A stretch of DNA of 64,000 nt from UBA9676 sp036522155. GTDB taxonomy: Bacteria; Actinomycetota; Actinomycetes; Streptosporangiales; Streptosporangiaceae. The DNA is taken from contig DATDGI010000158.1 of NCBI GenBank assembly GCA_036522155.1, forward strand, positions 3,895 to 67,894. Direction: 5' to 3'. Of this stretch, positions 34,844 to 42,974 are shown piece after piece (the stretch's first letter is position 1; each line of letters opens with the position of its first letter). The translations under genes and the position numbers were made by a program. The notes beneath the pieces are model-generated. The model was not told the DNA's origin. It saw only the letters and a list, made by a program, of their open reading frames with translations, and did no database searches.

Positions 34844-35148
34844 CCGCCGGTGCCCTTGCCAGTTTGGAGGGTCAGCCAGTCCACTTCGGTGCTGGCTAGG
34901 TACTGGTCTCGCTCGTCGAGGTAGCGGCGGGTGTGCCGGGCGGCCTCGTGGGCGTGGAAGGCTTCTTCGTCGCGGTACAGCTCGTAGAAGATCCGCTGCA
35001 ACGGCTGCCCGTCCACCAGGTGGGAGGCATACACCAGGGTTCCCGGTTCGTGGGCCTTGATGGCTTCGATGGTCTCGGCGACCAGCCGGTCATACGCCTT
35101 GGCGCCGGTCTCGTCCTTGCACGTGAACCGCACGCACAGACCGAACAT
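34840..35148 (-). CDS. Antibiotic-biosynthesis-monooxygenase-fold (ABM) protein
   Basis: A 102-aa dimeric ferredoxin-like-fold protein: FGLCVRFTCKDETGAKAYDR opens strand 1, YASHLVDGQPLQRIFYELYRDEEAFHAHEA is the typical YgiN/ABM core. The ATG at 35148 follows GGGAGGC. It is the first gene of the unit with the XRE regulator. ABM proteins oxidise quinols or polyketides without cofactor; here a ligand-sensing or detoxifying role is speculative. Confidence 0.78.
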   Translation of the reverse strand: MFGLCVRFTCKDETGAKAYDRLVAETIEAIKAHEPGTLVYASHLVDGQPLQRIFYELYRDEEAFHAHEAARHTRRYLDERDQYLASTEVDWLTLQTGKGTGG

Positions 35149-35202
35149 GCTGCTGCCTCCCAGGTACTCGTGACGCCATGCTCGCACTCCATGTGCCGCA
35201 CC

Positions 35203-35253
35203 AGTACGTCAAATCACACGTACTTATAGTACGTGACTAAGACCAAGAGTACG
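35203..35253. promoter_or_regulatory. Operator cluster with AGTACGT sites between divergent genes
   Basis: CACGTACT (35217-35224), TAT, AGTACGTG (35228-35235) is a perfect 8-bp inverted repeat. Further half sites are AGTACGT at 35203-35209 and AGTACG near 35248. It lies between the monooxygenase-XRE unit and the ATP-binding gene and is probably bound by the XRE protein. Confidence 0.55.
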
Positions 35254-35301
35254 ATCAGTCTTGATGTGAAGCCATGACCGGGCGCAACCCAGCGAGGAGC
35301 C

Positions 35302-36123
35302 ATGCAACCCACAGCATCCGAACTACTCGCCCTGCGCGCCCGAGAGACCACCTACCCAGGCGCAGCCGAACACATCAGCAGCGTCAGAGCTGACCTCCGC
35401 CCCTTACTGCACGACTGCCCTGTAGCAAACGACGTGATCCTCTGCGCTTCCGAGCTGGCCGCCAACGCCGCCAAACACAGCAACTCCAGCCTGCCCGGCG
35501 GCACCTTCACCGTCCGCATCCTCATCAGCCGAGGCGACTTCGTCCGCATTGAGGTCCAGGACAACGGCGGCCCGTGGACCCCAGCCGTCGCCGATCCGAC
35601 CGGACACCACGGACTCGACATCGTTCGCGCGCTGGCTGACAAGTGGGGTACGGACGGCAACCACACCACACGAACCACCTGGGCTATCTTCAACTGGCCA
35701 CGTGACCCGGAGACCGGCGGCGACCCATCGGCACCGACGAGCACGCTTATCGCACGTGAGCGCGTGAGGAGTTTCTTCACAATCATCAAGGGCGCGCTGG
35801 CGCGCGCCAGGGGTAGTGGGCAGGCCGCAGCGGACTTGACAAGGGAACCCTCGCGGCGGCCCACATCGGGCTATAGGCGGGCAGGCCAGATGCCGCCCGA
35901 TCGCCGGACAGCTTACGGGCCGCCGCCCCTTGTCAAGTCCGCTGCTCCGTCCGCGCGGGGTGCCAGAAGCCGGATGGTTCAGGCGCGAGGATGCGGCGAG
36001 ACGATGACGACCAGGGCGACGGCCTCGACAGGGAATGACGGGGGACGGCCCGCGCCGGGGGCGTCGGCAGAAGCCGCGCCCTGCCGGGCGGGAGCCCTAC
36101 GGGCGCGGCAAGCCGACGCCTAG
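35302..36123 (+). CDS. HATPase-fold ATP-binding protein (RsbW-like) with long odd tail
   Basis: Residues about 15-135 form a single histidine-kinase-like ATPase domain: N-box ILCASELAANAAKHS, G1 VEVQDNGGPW-like IEVQDNGGPW and GLDIVRALADKWG. Such stand-alone domains are anti-sigma-factor kinases or regulators. The ATG follows GAGGAG. Family members end near residue 150, but this frame continues about 120 more residues of low-complexity sequence straight through a 119-nt hairpin. The tail is therefore probably accidental read-through. Confidence 0.75.
   Translation: MQPTASELLALRARETTYPGAAEHISSVRADLRPLLHDCPVANDVILCASELAANAAKHSNSSLPGGTFTVRILISRGDFVRIEVQDNGGPWTPAVADPTGHHGLDIVRALADKWGTDGNHTTRTTWAIFNWPRDPETGGDPSAPTSTLIARERVRSFFTIIKGALARARGSGQAAADLTREPSRRPTSGYRRAGQMPPDRRTAYGPPPLVKSAAPSARGARSRMVQARGCGETMTTRATASTGNDGGRPAPGASAEAAPCRAGALRARQADA
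35827..35945. other. 119-nt nested hairpin, candidate replication or transfer origin
   Basis: The outer arms are 19 bp and perfect (35827-35845 with 35927-35945; core GCGGACTTGACAAGGG). The next arms, GCGGCGGCCC (35853-35862) and GGGCCGCCGC (35917-35926), abut the outer right arm. Inner arms are ATCGGGC (35865-35871) and GCCCGAT (35895-35901). Together they make a near-continuous stem of about 36 bp with one 7-base bulge. It resembles single-strand origins of rolling-circle replicons. Confidence 0.6.
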
Positions 36124-36302
36124 CGGCCGTCCCCGCTTCCCCCGGCCCGCTGGTATCTCGCCGTTACGCGGCAACCGGCACCGGTCCCGCACGTAAAGCA
36201 GCGGTTGACAGTGGCCGAGCCCAAGCTGTCCGGCGCCTATCAGGCGGACGGAACAGCGTCGATCAAACCCGCTGGCTAGCGCTCCGGGGCGCCCGCCCCT
36301 CT

Positions 36303-36340
36303 TGACGGCAACCCTATCAAAGTGATATCACTTTGATAGG
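36303..36340 (+). promoter_or_regulatory. Promoter with 28-bp perfect palindromic operator
   Basis: CCTATCAAAGTGAT (36313-36326) is followed directly by its exact reverse complement (36327-36340). TTGACG at 36303-36308 could be the -35; the -10 would then lie inside the palindrome. It lies 43 bases before a small membrane protein gene. Confidence 0.65.
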
Positions 36341-36383
36341 TGACCGGAGTGGCCGGACACCACAGCCGACGGGAGTCACCCCG

Positions 36384-36686
36384 ATGAACGCATCCAATGA
36401 CAACACTGCTCCCAAAGGCCTGCGCGGGCGGTGGGCATCTCCCCCGCGATCCGGCATGCAACGCATAATCGCGCCATGGGAGTACCGCCACCTGCGCTTC
36501 TGGGCAGGCGTACGCATTTGCGCTGGTATCGTCTTGGCCGGCCTTGGCGCCGTTACGCTCGTGGGGGGTTCCTTCACAACGAAGGCTGTCGTGTGGGCGA
36601 TGCTCTTCCTGGCGGCGGCGGCGGCAAGCTTCGCGTGGGCCGCTTGGGACCTGGCTATCGCTCGTTCCGCATCTGCCCGAACCTGA
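36384..36686 (+). CDS. Small two-helix membrane protein of the AICE
   Basis: A 100-aa protein starting at ATG 36384 with GGGAG about 9 bases upstream. A polar N-terminus (MNASNDNTAPKG) is followed by two hydrophobic helices (AGVRICAGIVLAGLGAVTLVG; VVWAMLFLAAAAASFAWAAW). I do not recognise a family. It is controlled by the perfect palindrome just upstream, so it may be a regulated cargo or establishment gene. Confidence 0.6.
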   Translation: MNASNDNTAPKGLRGRWASPPRSGMQRIIAPWEYRHLRFWAGVRICAGIVLAGLGAVTLVGGSFTTKAVVWAMLFLAAAAASFAWAAWDLAIARSASART

Positions 36687-37062
36687 GCCCTGCGCGACTC
36701 GCACTGGGCCTGGCGGGTGCTAGACGAGCTGGCTTCGGAGCCGAAGGCCAAGCGCACCCACCTGAGCGCACGCGCATCGAAGAGCAGACACCGCCCGTGC
36801 CACATCCCGTGCCAGAACCGGGCTGGCCAAAGGTCGAGCGGGCAGCAGTCTCTCGCCAGCACCCGCCAAGACCGAGTAACCAAGTGAGTAACGATGGTCG
36901 TCACCAGCGGCGGACGCCAGCGGACGCCAGTGGACGGCACTTCGCAGGTCAGACAGGCTGCTGCCCTGGCTGGCCGTCTGGCTACTTGGCTTCGGGACGA
37001 AGAAGCCGCCGGTTGAAAGCGGAAGCAGTGCAGCACCAAAGTGCAGCAACCAGACCGGCCCT
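36687..37062. other. Intergenic region without recognised gene
   Basis: About 375 bases between the small membrane protein and the DUF805 gene. Open frames here have no ribosome sites and no recognisable products. It has more repeats of simple CCAGCGGACGCCAG-like units near 36905-36930 but nothing assignable. Confidence 0.4.
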
Positions 37063-37103
37063 GCCAGTCGGTCAATGTCATGTTCGAGCACTGACCGACT
37101 GGC
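37063..37103 (-). terminator. 12-bp inverted repeat downstream of the DUF805 gene
   Basis: GCCAGTCGGTCA (37063-37074) and TGACCGACTGGC (37092-37103) are perfect arms with a 17-base loop, ending 9 bases before the DUF805 stop. There is no T run, so it may terminate or protect the transcript. Confidence 0.5.
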
Positions 37104-37112
37104 CAGCCGCGA

Positions 37113-37634
37113 TCACCCGAAGCGGTTAGGGCCGGGGGTGCCTTCCATTACGGTGAGGACGAGGAGCCAGATGCCGCCGATGAACGGCACGAAGGCGATG
37201 AAATACCAGAACCCGGACTTGTCCTGGTCGTGCAGGCGGCGGATGGTCAGCGACAGGCTCAGGAGGAACGCGGCGACGGCCGCGGCCAGGTACAGCAGGA
37301 TGCCGAGGACCGGGACGTGGACGGCCGAGAAGATGGCGGCGAGGATTAGTACGCCCACCCAGCCGATCAGTTCCGCCAGGGCGAACCACCAGTAGGCCGA
37401 CCGTGACGCGCGGCCTTTGTACTCGAAGATGTTCTGGAACGCCAGCTTGATCGCGTCGGTGAAGCCGACCGGGCCGCCCTGCAGGTAACCGCGCGGGCCG
37501 TCGGCGGGCGCGTAACCTCCCTGCTGCTGCGGGTAGGGGGCGTAGCCGCCGCCCTGGGGTGGTGGGTAGCCGCCTTGCGGAGCGTTGCCGCCCTGCTGCT
37601 GACCAGGGTCGTAAGGGCTGTGGGGAGTACTCAC
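37113..37634 (-). CDS. DUF805 membrane protein with Gln/Gly/Pro-rich N-terminus
   Basis: A 173-aa protein. The first 55 residues are a disordered stretch with repeats such as QQQGGYAP and PQGGYPPPQGG. The DUF805 domain follows (YKGRASRSAYWWFALAELIGW, SLTIRRLHDQDKSGFWYFI) with four hydrophobic helices. DUF805 proteins are common small inner-membrane proteins of unknown role. It lies at the attR side of the AICE and is its probable last cargo gene. Confidence 0.85.
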   Translation of the reverse strand: MSTPHSPYDPGQQQGGNAPQGGYPPPQGGGYAPYPQQQGGYAPADGPRGYLQGGPVGFTDAIKLAFQNIFEYKGRASRSAYWWFALAELIGWVGVLILAAIFSAVHVPVLGILLYLAAAVAAFLLSLSLTIRRLHDQDKSGFWYFIAFVPFIGGIWLLVLTVMEGTPGPNRFG

Positions 37635-38111
37635 GTCTTACCTCAGATTCCCCGTTCGGTGTCCGATGGACAGAGCAAACTGATTCTGTAGGCGTTTGAG
37701 CTGCCCGCGCAACACAATCCTCACATTGCTGCCTTTAAAGGTGCTCAAGTGAGGTGCATTGTCATAGTTTGCAACATTTTGCTTATGGTAGGAGCTCTGA
37801 CCCGTTAGTTACCTGGCCACGGTAACACCTTGTCCGGGCTGCTGGCGCTGGCCACCCGGTTGGCCCATGACATCGTCGGTCCCGCGAGCTGATCCTCGTC
37901 ATGGCGGTGACATTCGTCTCGCTCGCATGCCGTCGACTCCCCGCCCATGGAGCGGAAGGTCATCGGTCTCCGGTTACAGAGGTCAGCTGCTAACGCTGTG
38001 CTAACAACGGTTGTGGACACGTGGGGTCAATCCTGGACGCCGAGATGCCCGGGCAGGTCATCTGGCCTGATCAGGTGGCCTGTGGTGGACTCACCTGCAC
38101 TAGCCAAGCCT
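37635..38111. other. Non-coding right end of the AICE
   Basis: No convincing gene. It contains the DUF805 promoter region, AT-richer around 37680-37800, and two GCTAAC repeats (37989-37994, 38000-38005). These mirror GCTAAC pairs at 30680 and 30692 near attL and could be integrase arm sites. Confidence 0.35.
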
Positions 38112-38155
38112 CCTGAAAAGCGGAAGGTCGGCGGTTCGACCCCGCCCCTGACCAC
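38112..38155 (+). repeat. att copy 2 (attR of the AICE)
   Basis: 44 bases identical to the 3' part of tRNA-Phe at 30584-30627. The next bases carry a degraded version of the tRNA terminator hairpin (CCAGTGCAAACGCAGG near 38188). Confidence 0.88.
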
Positions 38156-38452
38156 AAGTCAACTAGCAACCTGCGGTCCTTTGACCAGTGCAAACGCAGG
38201 TTGGAACTCTGGCCCGTCGAACTCGGCAGGTAACCGCTGGTGCCCGTTGGTGACCGCATTCAGCCGGGCACTGGGGCACGCGGGGGGCACGGCTGTCCAC
38301 TCGATGCCAACTGCATCGTCGGACGGGCATAGAGGCCGATGATGATCGATCTCGATCCGTCTCTTAGCCGCTACTGCCTGCTTCCCCTTCTCTCGGCTCG
38401 GGGAGCGTGGCTGGACTCTCTCTCTGCCGTGTCCACCACTACCATCAGACCC

Positions 38453-38930
38453 ATGGCTCTGGATGCAGATGACGTGGCCGCCGGAACTGTCCGCAAGGAA
38501 GTAGCGGGGTGGCTCGCGGGTGAACTTCATGATGTCGCTCAGTTGGCCAGGACCGAGGAAGACCTTCGAATAGCGGCTGAGGCGAAACTCCGAGAAGCGC
38601 TGGCCAGGATTGGTGTCACGACAACTCCCAGCTACGAAAGAACGTATGCCGATCATGGGGGTCGAGCGGATGCAGTATACGGCCGCGTCGTTATTGAATA
38701 CGAAGCAGTCGGAGCGTTGGCAACTAACAGCGGTGTTTAGCATGCGGCGGAACAGCTTGAGCGGTATCTACGAGCCGAAGTTGAGGGTGCCAGCGGGTTC
38801 GATGCACTGAAACGGGTGGTCGGTGTCGGACTTGACGGTCACGAGATTTTCTTTCTTCGGTTTCGTGTCCTATTGCAGCGACCTGAAGGCGGTCACCAGC
38901 AGGTGGTTTTACGCTCCAGTGTTTGCCGCT
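38453..38930 (+). pseudogene. Broken N-terminus of an Eco57I-like restriction-modification protein
   Basis: From ATG 38453 the frame gives a helical start and then YERTYADHGGRADAVYGRVVIEYEA, resembling the nuclease-like N-terminus of Eco57I/BREX-like methylase-endonuclease proteins. An in-frame TAG at 38738-38740 interrupts it. The same frame continues after the stop (AAEQLERYLRAEVEG, VVGVGLDGHEIFFLRFR) and then runs into the lipoprotein gene. The methylase and target-recognition parts are missing. Confidence 0.6.
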
Positions 38931-39470
38931 GCAGCTGTTGTGGCCATGATGGTCGCAGGGTGCGCACCGAGCAACTCCGGACCTACCAGCACCGGCAGCC
39001 ACCCGGCGTCTAGCGCGCCGGCTGCCAGCCATTCATCAGTGCCAGCGTCACAGCGATCATCATCCAGCCAGCCCGTGGCTGGTGGCGGTAGTTCTTCGGA
39101 CGCGAAGCCCTGCAACCTGATGAGCACCTCGGACATCGACGCCTTTACTGGTTCACCGGTGCCGAACGCGTTGGTTTCGTCTTCTACGGCAGATTCGAAC
39201 GACAACGGCGTCGACTACTCCTGCAAGTTCGAGTACTGGTCCGGTGGATCAGCGAATGCGGGAACCATGACTCTGCGCGGGATGCTCGAGTTCGTTTGCG
39301 GCCCAAGCGCCGTGGGAAACTCGGCTGTGACCTACCCCAACTCGCGATTTTTCAAGATCGGCTCGATGCCGGCCTCGATCGTCGTGGGACTGAATGGCAA
39401 CAACCCCGGGACTGTTCCAGCCTCAGTGCTCGATCGCGCTGAAAGCTTGGCGAAATCCGAAGGGTGCTAG
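38865..39470 (+). CDS. DUF3558-like lipoprotein
   Basis: A lipoprotein with hydrophobic segment and lipobox VAGC about 33 residues from the GTG at 38865. A Ser/Pro-rich linker is followed by a domain with CNLMSTSDIDAFTGSPV and CKFEYWSGG, similar to DUF3558 proteins of actinomycetes. The start is uncertain; the reading frame is open further upstream to 38823, where it overlaps the restriction-like remnant. Role unknown. Confidence 0.65.
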   Translation: MSYCSDLKAVTSRWFYAPVFAAAAVVAMMVAGCAPSNSGPTSTGSHPASSAPAASHSSVPASQRSSSSQPVAGGGSSSDAKPCNLMSTSDIDAFTGSPVPNALVSSSTADSNDNGVDYSCKFEYWSGGSANAGTMTLRGMLEFVCGPSAVGNSAVTYPNSRFFKIGSMPASIVVGLNGNNPGTVPASVLDRAESLAKSEGC

Positions 39471-40686
39471 TGCCGCTTCAGGCTACGTTTGCCCGCTCCA
39501 CGATGCGGCGGAGTCGTTCGTCGTAGGCGTGGTTGTTGCGCCAGATGATGTATCGGCGGATCATGCTGGCCTGCTCCTCGTGGCTGGCGTGGTCGGTCCC
39601 GTCGAGTGCGAAGTACCGCAGCGCGGTGAACTGCGCCTCCACGCGGTTTAACCAGGACGAATTCGTCGGCGTGTAGGCGATCTCGGCGTTGTTGGCCGCA
39701 GCCCACTGCCCGACGCGGTTGTCTTTGCCGGTCGTCAGGTGCGGGCTGAAGTTGTCGCAGACGATCGCGATCTTGACCTGAGGCGGGTAGAGGGAGCGCA
39801 AGTAGCGGCAGAACTCCAGGAACCGGGCCCGGTTCTTGCGCGGCTTGATGTGCCCAAACAGTTTGTCCTCGCCCAGCTCGTAAGCGGCGAACAGGTGCCG
39901 CACCCCGGCGGTGCGGGTATAGGTGGCGCGCCGGCGGGGCCGGGGCTTGCGGCCTGGTTCCTTGTGCTTGCCGCTGACCGCCGCCCACCGCCGGCCCGGG
40001 TGGGGCTGGAGGTTCAGCGGCCCGAATTCGTCCACGCAGAAGATCACCTCTGGCTCGCCGGGCTCGGGGATGACCTCCCGGTCGGCAATCGCGTACAGGT
40101 GCTCGATGCGGGCCTTCTTGGCCGCGTAGTCCGGGTCGGTGGAGGCTTTCCAGGTCTTTACTGATTGAAAACTGACGCCCTCCTCACACAGCAGCATGCG
40201 CAGGCCCTCGTGGCTGATGCCGCGGCCACCCCCTCAGCCACCAGGAACTCGCCCAGCTTGGCCAGGCTCCAGGTGGAAAACGGCAGGCCATGCTCGGCCG
40301 GCCTGGACTTGGCGATCTTCTTGATCTCCCGCCGCTGGCCCAGCGTGAACTTCGGCGGCCGGCCACCTTTGTACTTCGGGTACAGGGAGCTGAACCCATC
40401 GGCGTTAAAGTTGTGGATCACATCGCGGACCCGGTCCTCGCTGGTGAACGCCACCTTCGCGATCCCGGCCACATCCATCCCCTGAGCCGACAGCAGCACC
40501 ATCTGCGCCCGCCGCCACGTCACCACCGACCCACTGTCACGGCGCACGATCCGCACCAGCCGACGGCCCTCATCATCATCGATCTCACGCACCCGCACAC
40601 GCCCGGCCACCGGCCCAGTCTGAACGCCCGCCGTTCACCAGACCAGTGCCCAGCCCACAGGGCAAACCTGACCGGCTACGGCACTA
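39468..40686. mobile_element. IS630-family insertion sequence no. 1
   Basis: The ends are 27-bp imperfect inverted repeats starting TAGTGCCG and finishing GTTTGCCC (39468-39494 and 40660-40686), with TA at both outer edges as expected for IS630. It contains one minus-strand transposase gene disrupted by a frameshift. Confidence 0.8.
39478..40610 (-). pseudogene. IS630-family transposase, frameshifted
   Basis: The first part (from 40610) holds the HTH domains: ISL-type MVLLSAQGMDVAGIAKVAF and winged-helix region PPKFTLGQRREIKKIAKSRP. The second part (to 39478) holds the DDE catalytic domain with Asp in IFCVDEFGP, Asp in IVCDNFSPH and Glu in NRVEAQF. The frame changes near 40230-40240, where GISHEGLRMLL should follow EGVA. 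There is no clear slippery run, so this looks like a mutation. Confidence 0.82.
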
Positions 40687-40774
40687 GTAGTGTGTCGCTG
40701 CTTAGTTCGGGCGTGTCTTTTGCGAGGCTGGTTGCTGGCAGATCTTCCCTTCCCCTCTGCCAGACAGGACTGTC

Positions 40775-41916
40775 ATGCCTTCGCGGAAGAAGCGGCCGGT
40801 CACCTTGACCGCAGGTGATCGTGAGTTCTTGGTCCGGCTGACTACTACGGGTGTGCATCCGGCGTCGATGATCCGGCGTGCGCAGGTGCTGCTGGCTTTG
40901 GACACCTCGGCCGGAGTAGTCGATGAGAAGGAGGTGATCGCGGCCCGGCTTGGGGTCTCGGGCGAGACGGTCCGCCTGGTGGCCAAGCGCTTCGCCGGGA
41001 CGAGCCAGGACGTGGAGGCCACCATCGGGCGCAAGAAACGCGAGCATCCGCCGGTGCCCTCACGAATCACCGGCGAGGTCGAGGCTCGGCTGATCGCGAT
41101 GGCCTGCTCCCAGCCTCCCCAGGGTCATGCCCGGTGGTCGCTGCGACTGTTGGAGAAGCACGTGGCGCTGGCCGGGGACATCCCCGGCCTGGACCACTCC
41201 ACCATCGGCCGGGTGTTAAAAAAACGAGACTTCGCCCTCATCTGAAGAAGTGCTGGACCATCCCGCCGAAGGCGAACGCGGAGTTCGCGGCGCGAATGGA
41301 GGACGTGCTCAGCGTCTACGCCCGGATCTATGACCCGGGGCGTCCGGTGGTGTGCATGGACGAGAAGCCCTGCCAACTGCTCGATCACGCCCGCGACCCC
41401 ATCGCGGCCAAGCCGGGGCGGGACCGCTGCGAGGACAGCGAGTACGTGCGCGGCGGGACCTGCTCGATCTTCTGCTGGGCCGGGCCGCTGCGCGGGTGGC
41501 GCCGAGTCGACGCCCAGCCCCGGCGCACCAGGGCCGACTGGGCTCACCAGGTCGAGCGGCTGCTCGAGGTGGACTATCCCGGCGCCGAGACCGTGGTGCT
41601 GGTCATGGACAACCTCAACACCCACGGCATCGCCTCCTTGTACGAGGCGTTCGATCCCGCGACGGCATTCGCACTCGCCCAGCGCCTGGACATCCACCAC
41701 ACTCCCAAACACGGATCCTGGCTCAACATCGCCGAGATCGAGCTATCGGTACTGACCCGGCAGTGCCTGGACCGCCGAATCGGTGACCTCGGCCTCCTCA
41801 ACCGCGAGCTGGCCGCTTGGCAGCAGCAGACCAACACCGGCCAACGCCACGTTGACTGGCACTTCACCACCCACGACGCACGAGTCAAACTCCGCCACCT
41901 ATATCCCAATAGTTAG
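40775..41916 (+). CDS. IS630-family transposase made by -1 frameshift
   Basis: ORF A (40775-41245) holds the HTH region (LGVSGETVRLVAKRFAG, PQGHARWSLRLLEKHV). ORF B, in the -1 frame, holds the DDE domain: VVCMDEKPCQLL, VLVMDNLNTHG and NIAEIELSV. They join at the slippery run A AAA AAA (41218-41224): RVLKK is followed by TRLRPHLKKCW, matching the normal order of the family without a gap. The product is about 380 aa. The element looks intact. Confidence 0.85.
41218..41224 (+). promoter_or_regulatory. Programmed -1 frameshift site (A7)
   Basis: Seven A residues in the phase TTA AAA AAA C, a classical heptamer for -1 slippage in IS630 elements. ORF A ends at TGA 41243-41245, shortly afterwards. 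Confidence 0.7.
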
Positions 41917-42026
41917 CAGCGACGCTCTACTAGTTCGATTCGTCGGAGCCACCGCCCTCTGGTAGCTCCCGTACGTAGGCCGTGGCGAGACCGCGGATCG
42001 TCTCTGCGGGCAGTGCGCCAGCCAAT

Positions 42027-42070
42027 GCCCTGACCACCTTCTGACCTGCGAGGACGTGCGCGTCATGAGT
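42027..42070 (+). repeat. Relic of an att right junction
   Basis: Only the last bases of the tRNA repeat (GCCCTGACCACC) are kept. The following 32 bases (CTTCTGACCTGCGAGGACG onward) match the right flank of att copy 4 (49358 onward) at about nine positions in ten. It marks an older junction inside the second island. Confidence 0.6.
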
Positions 42071-42090
42071 ATGACGCCGGCTACAGGAGC

Positions 42091-42939
42091 TCATGGCGTG
42101 CCGGGCTCAGCGCGGCGCTCGGCGCCGGGAGCGGGCGGGCCGCCGGCCACGGAGCCTGGATAGCAGGCGGCCGGCGGCGCGGCCTGGCCGACCGGGGGTT
42201 TCCTGGCCCGCCGCTCCCGCCAGGAATGCCAGAGCGGCGGCGCGATCATCGCGGCGACCAGCACGCAGACGGTCGCGAACGCATACCGCGAGGCCAGGTT
42301 GGCCAAAGTGACCCCCTCGCTGCCGAGCAGATACCCGCCGGTGGCGAGCAGGGCGGTCCAGGCGGCGGAGCCGAGCGTGTCGAACAGGATGAATGGGAGC
42401 AGCGGCAGGCCCGCCCAGCCCGCTGCGGCGTAGACGGCCGTCGAGGCGCCGCTTGGCAGGAAGGCGGCCAGCGCCACCAGCGGGCCAGCGAACCGCCTGC
42501 CCCGCGTTTCGACGAAGCTCGCCAGCGCGGCCGACCGCGGACTCCGGTGGCCGAGCCGTACCACGATGCTGTGGCCCCAGAGCCGGCCCGCCCACCAGTA
42601 CACCCAGTCGAATCGCATCATTCCCGGCAGCGCCGCGGCGACCACGACGGCCAGCGGGAGCTTGCTGCCCACATCGGAGAACGCGCCCGCCGCCACGATC
42701 GAGGAGTTCGACCCCGTGAGCAGCTCGAGCAGCACCGGGTGGGTGGCGATCAGGGCCGGGGTCAGCGGGATGGTCGCCACCGCGTAGACGGCGCTCACCA
42801 CGATCGCGATGCCACAGCACACGTCACGGGCGCGCGGGCGGCCGTGCCAGGGAACCCAGCCGGCCAAACGCGCCCGGGGGCCGCTGCCCTGCGCCTGGCC
42901 CGGCGGGCTGGGCGGCTGCGGCGGGTCCAGCGCGGTCAT
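42091..42939 (-). CDS. DedA/VTT-domain membrane protein
   Basis: A 282-aa protein with a Pro-rich N-terminus, then a VTT/SNARE-associated (DedA-like) region of about five hydrophobic helices. Typical elements are FDWVYWWAGRLWG and RFAGPLVALAAFLPSGASTAVYAAAGW, with the re-entrant Gly/Pro motif. The C-terminus is Pro/Ala-rich. DedA proteins are linked to lipid-carrier scrambling or proton-dependent transport. No functional neighbour is evident. Confidence 0.75.
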   Translation of the reverse strand: MTALDPPQPPSPPGQAQGSGPRARLAGWVPWHGRPRARDVCCGIAIVVSAVYAVATIPLTPALIATHPVLLELLTGSNSSIVAAGAFSDVGSKLPLAVVVAAALPGMMRFDWVYWWAGRLWGHSIVVRLGHRSPRSAALASFVETRGRRFAGPLVALAAFLPSGASTAVYAAAGWAGLPLLPFILFDTLGSAAWTALLATGGYLLGSEGVTLANLASRYAFATVCVLVAAMIAPPLWHSWRERRARKPPVGQAAPPAACYPGSVAGGPPAPGAERRAEPGTP

Positions 42940-42974
42940 GTGGCCCCTATCCAGCTTGGTGGTGACCCCAAATT

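Larger units (their letters stand above)
30584..38155. mobile_element. AICE-type integrative element inserted in tRNA-Phe
   Basis: A 7.6-kb element bounded by 44-bp direct repeats. It carries a tyrosine integrase next to attL, then excisionase and a RepSA-like initiator in one overlapping minus-strand unit, an XRE regulator, a monooxygenase, an ATP-binding protein and two membrane proteins. This order is that of pSAM2-like actinomycete integrative and conjugative elements. No FtsK/Tra translocase or Spd genes are seen, and integrase carries a frameshift, so self-transfer and excision are doubtful. Confidence 0.8.
40685..41932. mobile_element. IS630-family insertion sequence no. 2, abutting no. 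1
   Basis: Inverted ends TAGTAGTGTGTCGCTGCT (left, from about 40685) and the reverse of CGTCGCTGCT...TAGTAG (right, to about 41932), with TA at the edges. Its left end coincides with or lies 1-3 bases from the right end of IS no. 1, so one inserted at the TA at the end of the other. Confidence 0.8.

Noticed and set aside
36720..37091. Minus-strand frame of 123 codons between AICE genes
   Set aside because: No ribosome site, no domain, and a hairpin covers its start.
30680..38005. GCTAAC pairs near both ends of the AICE as proven integrase arm sites
   Set aside because: Six-base repeats overlap the integrase stop at one end and are too short to assert; kept only as a remark.
30584..38155. 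Self-transmissible AICE
   Set aside because: No FtsK/TraSA-like translocase, Spd or other transfer gene was found in the interval.
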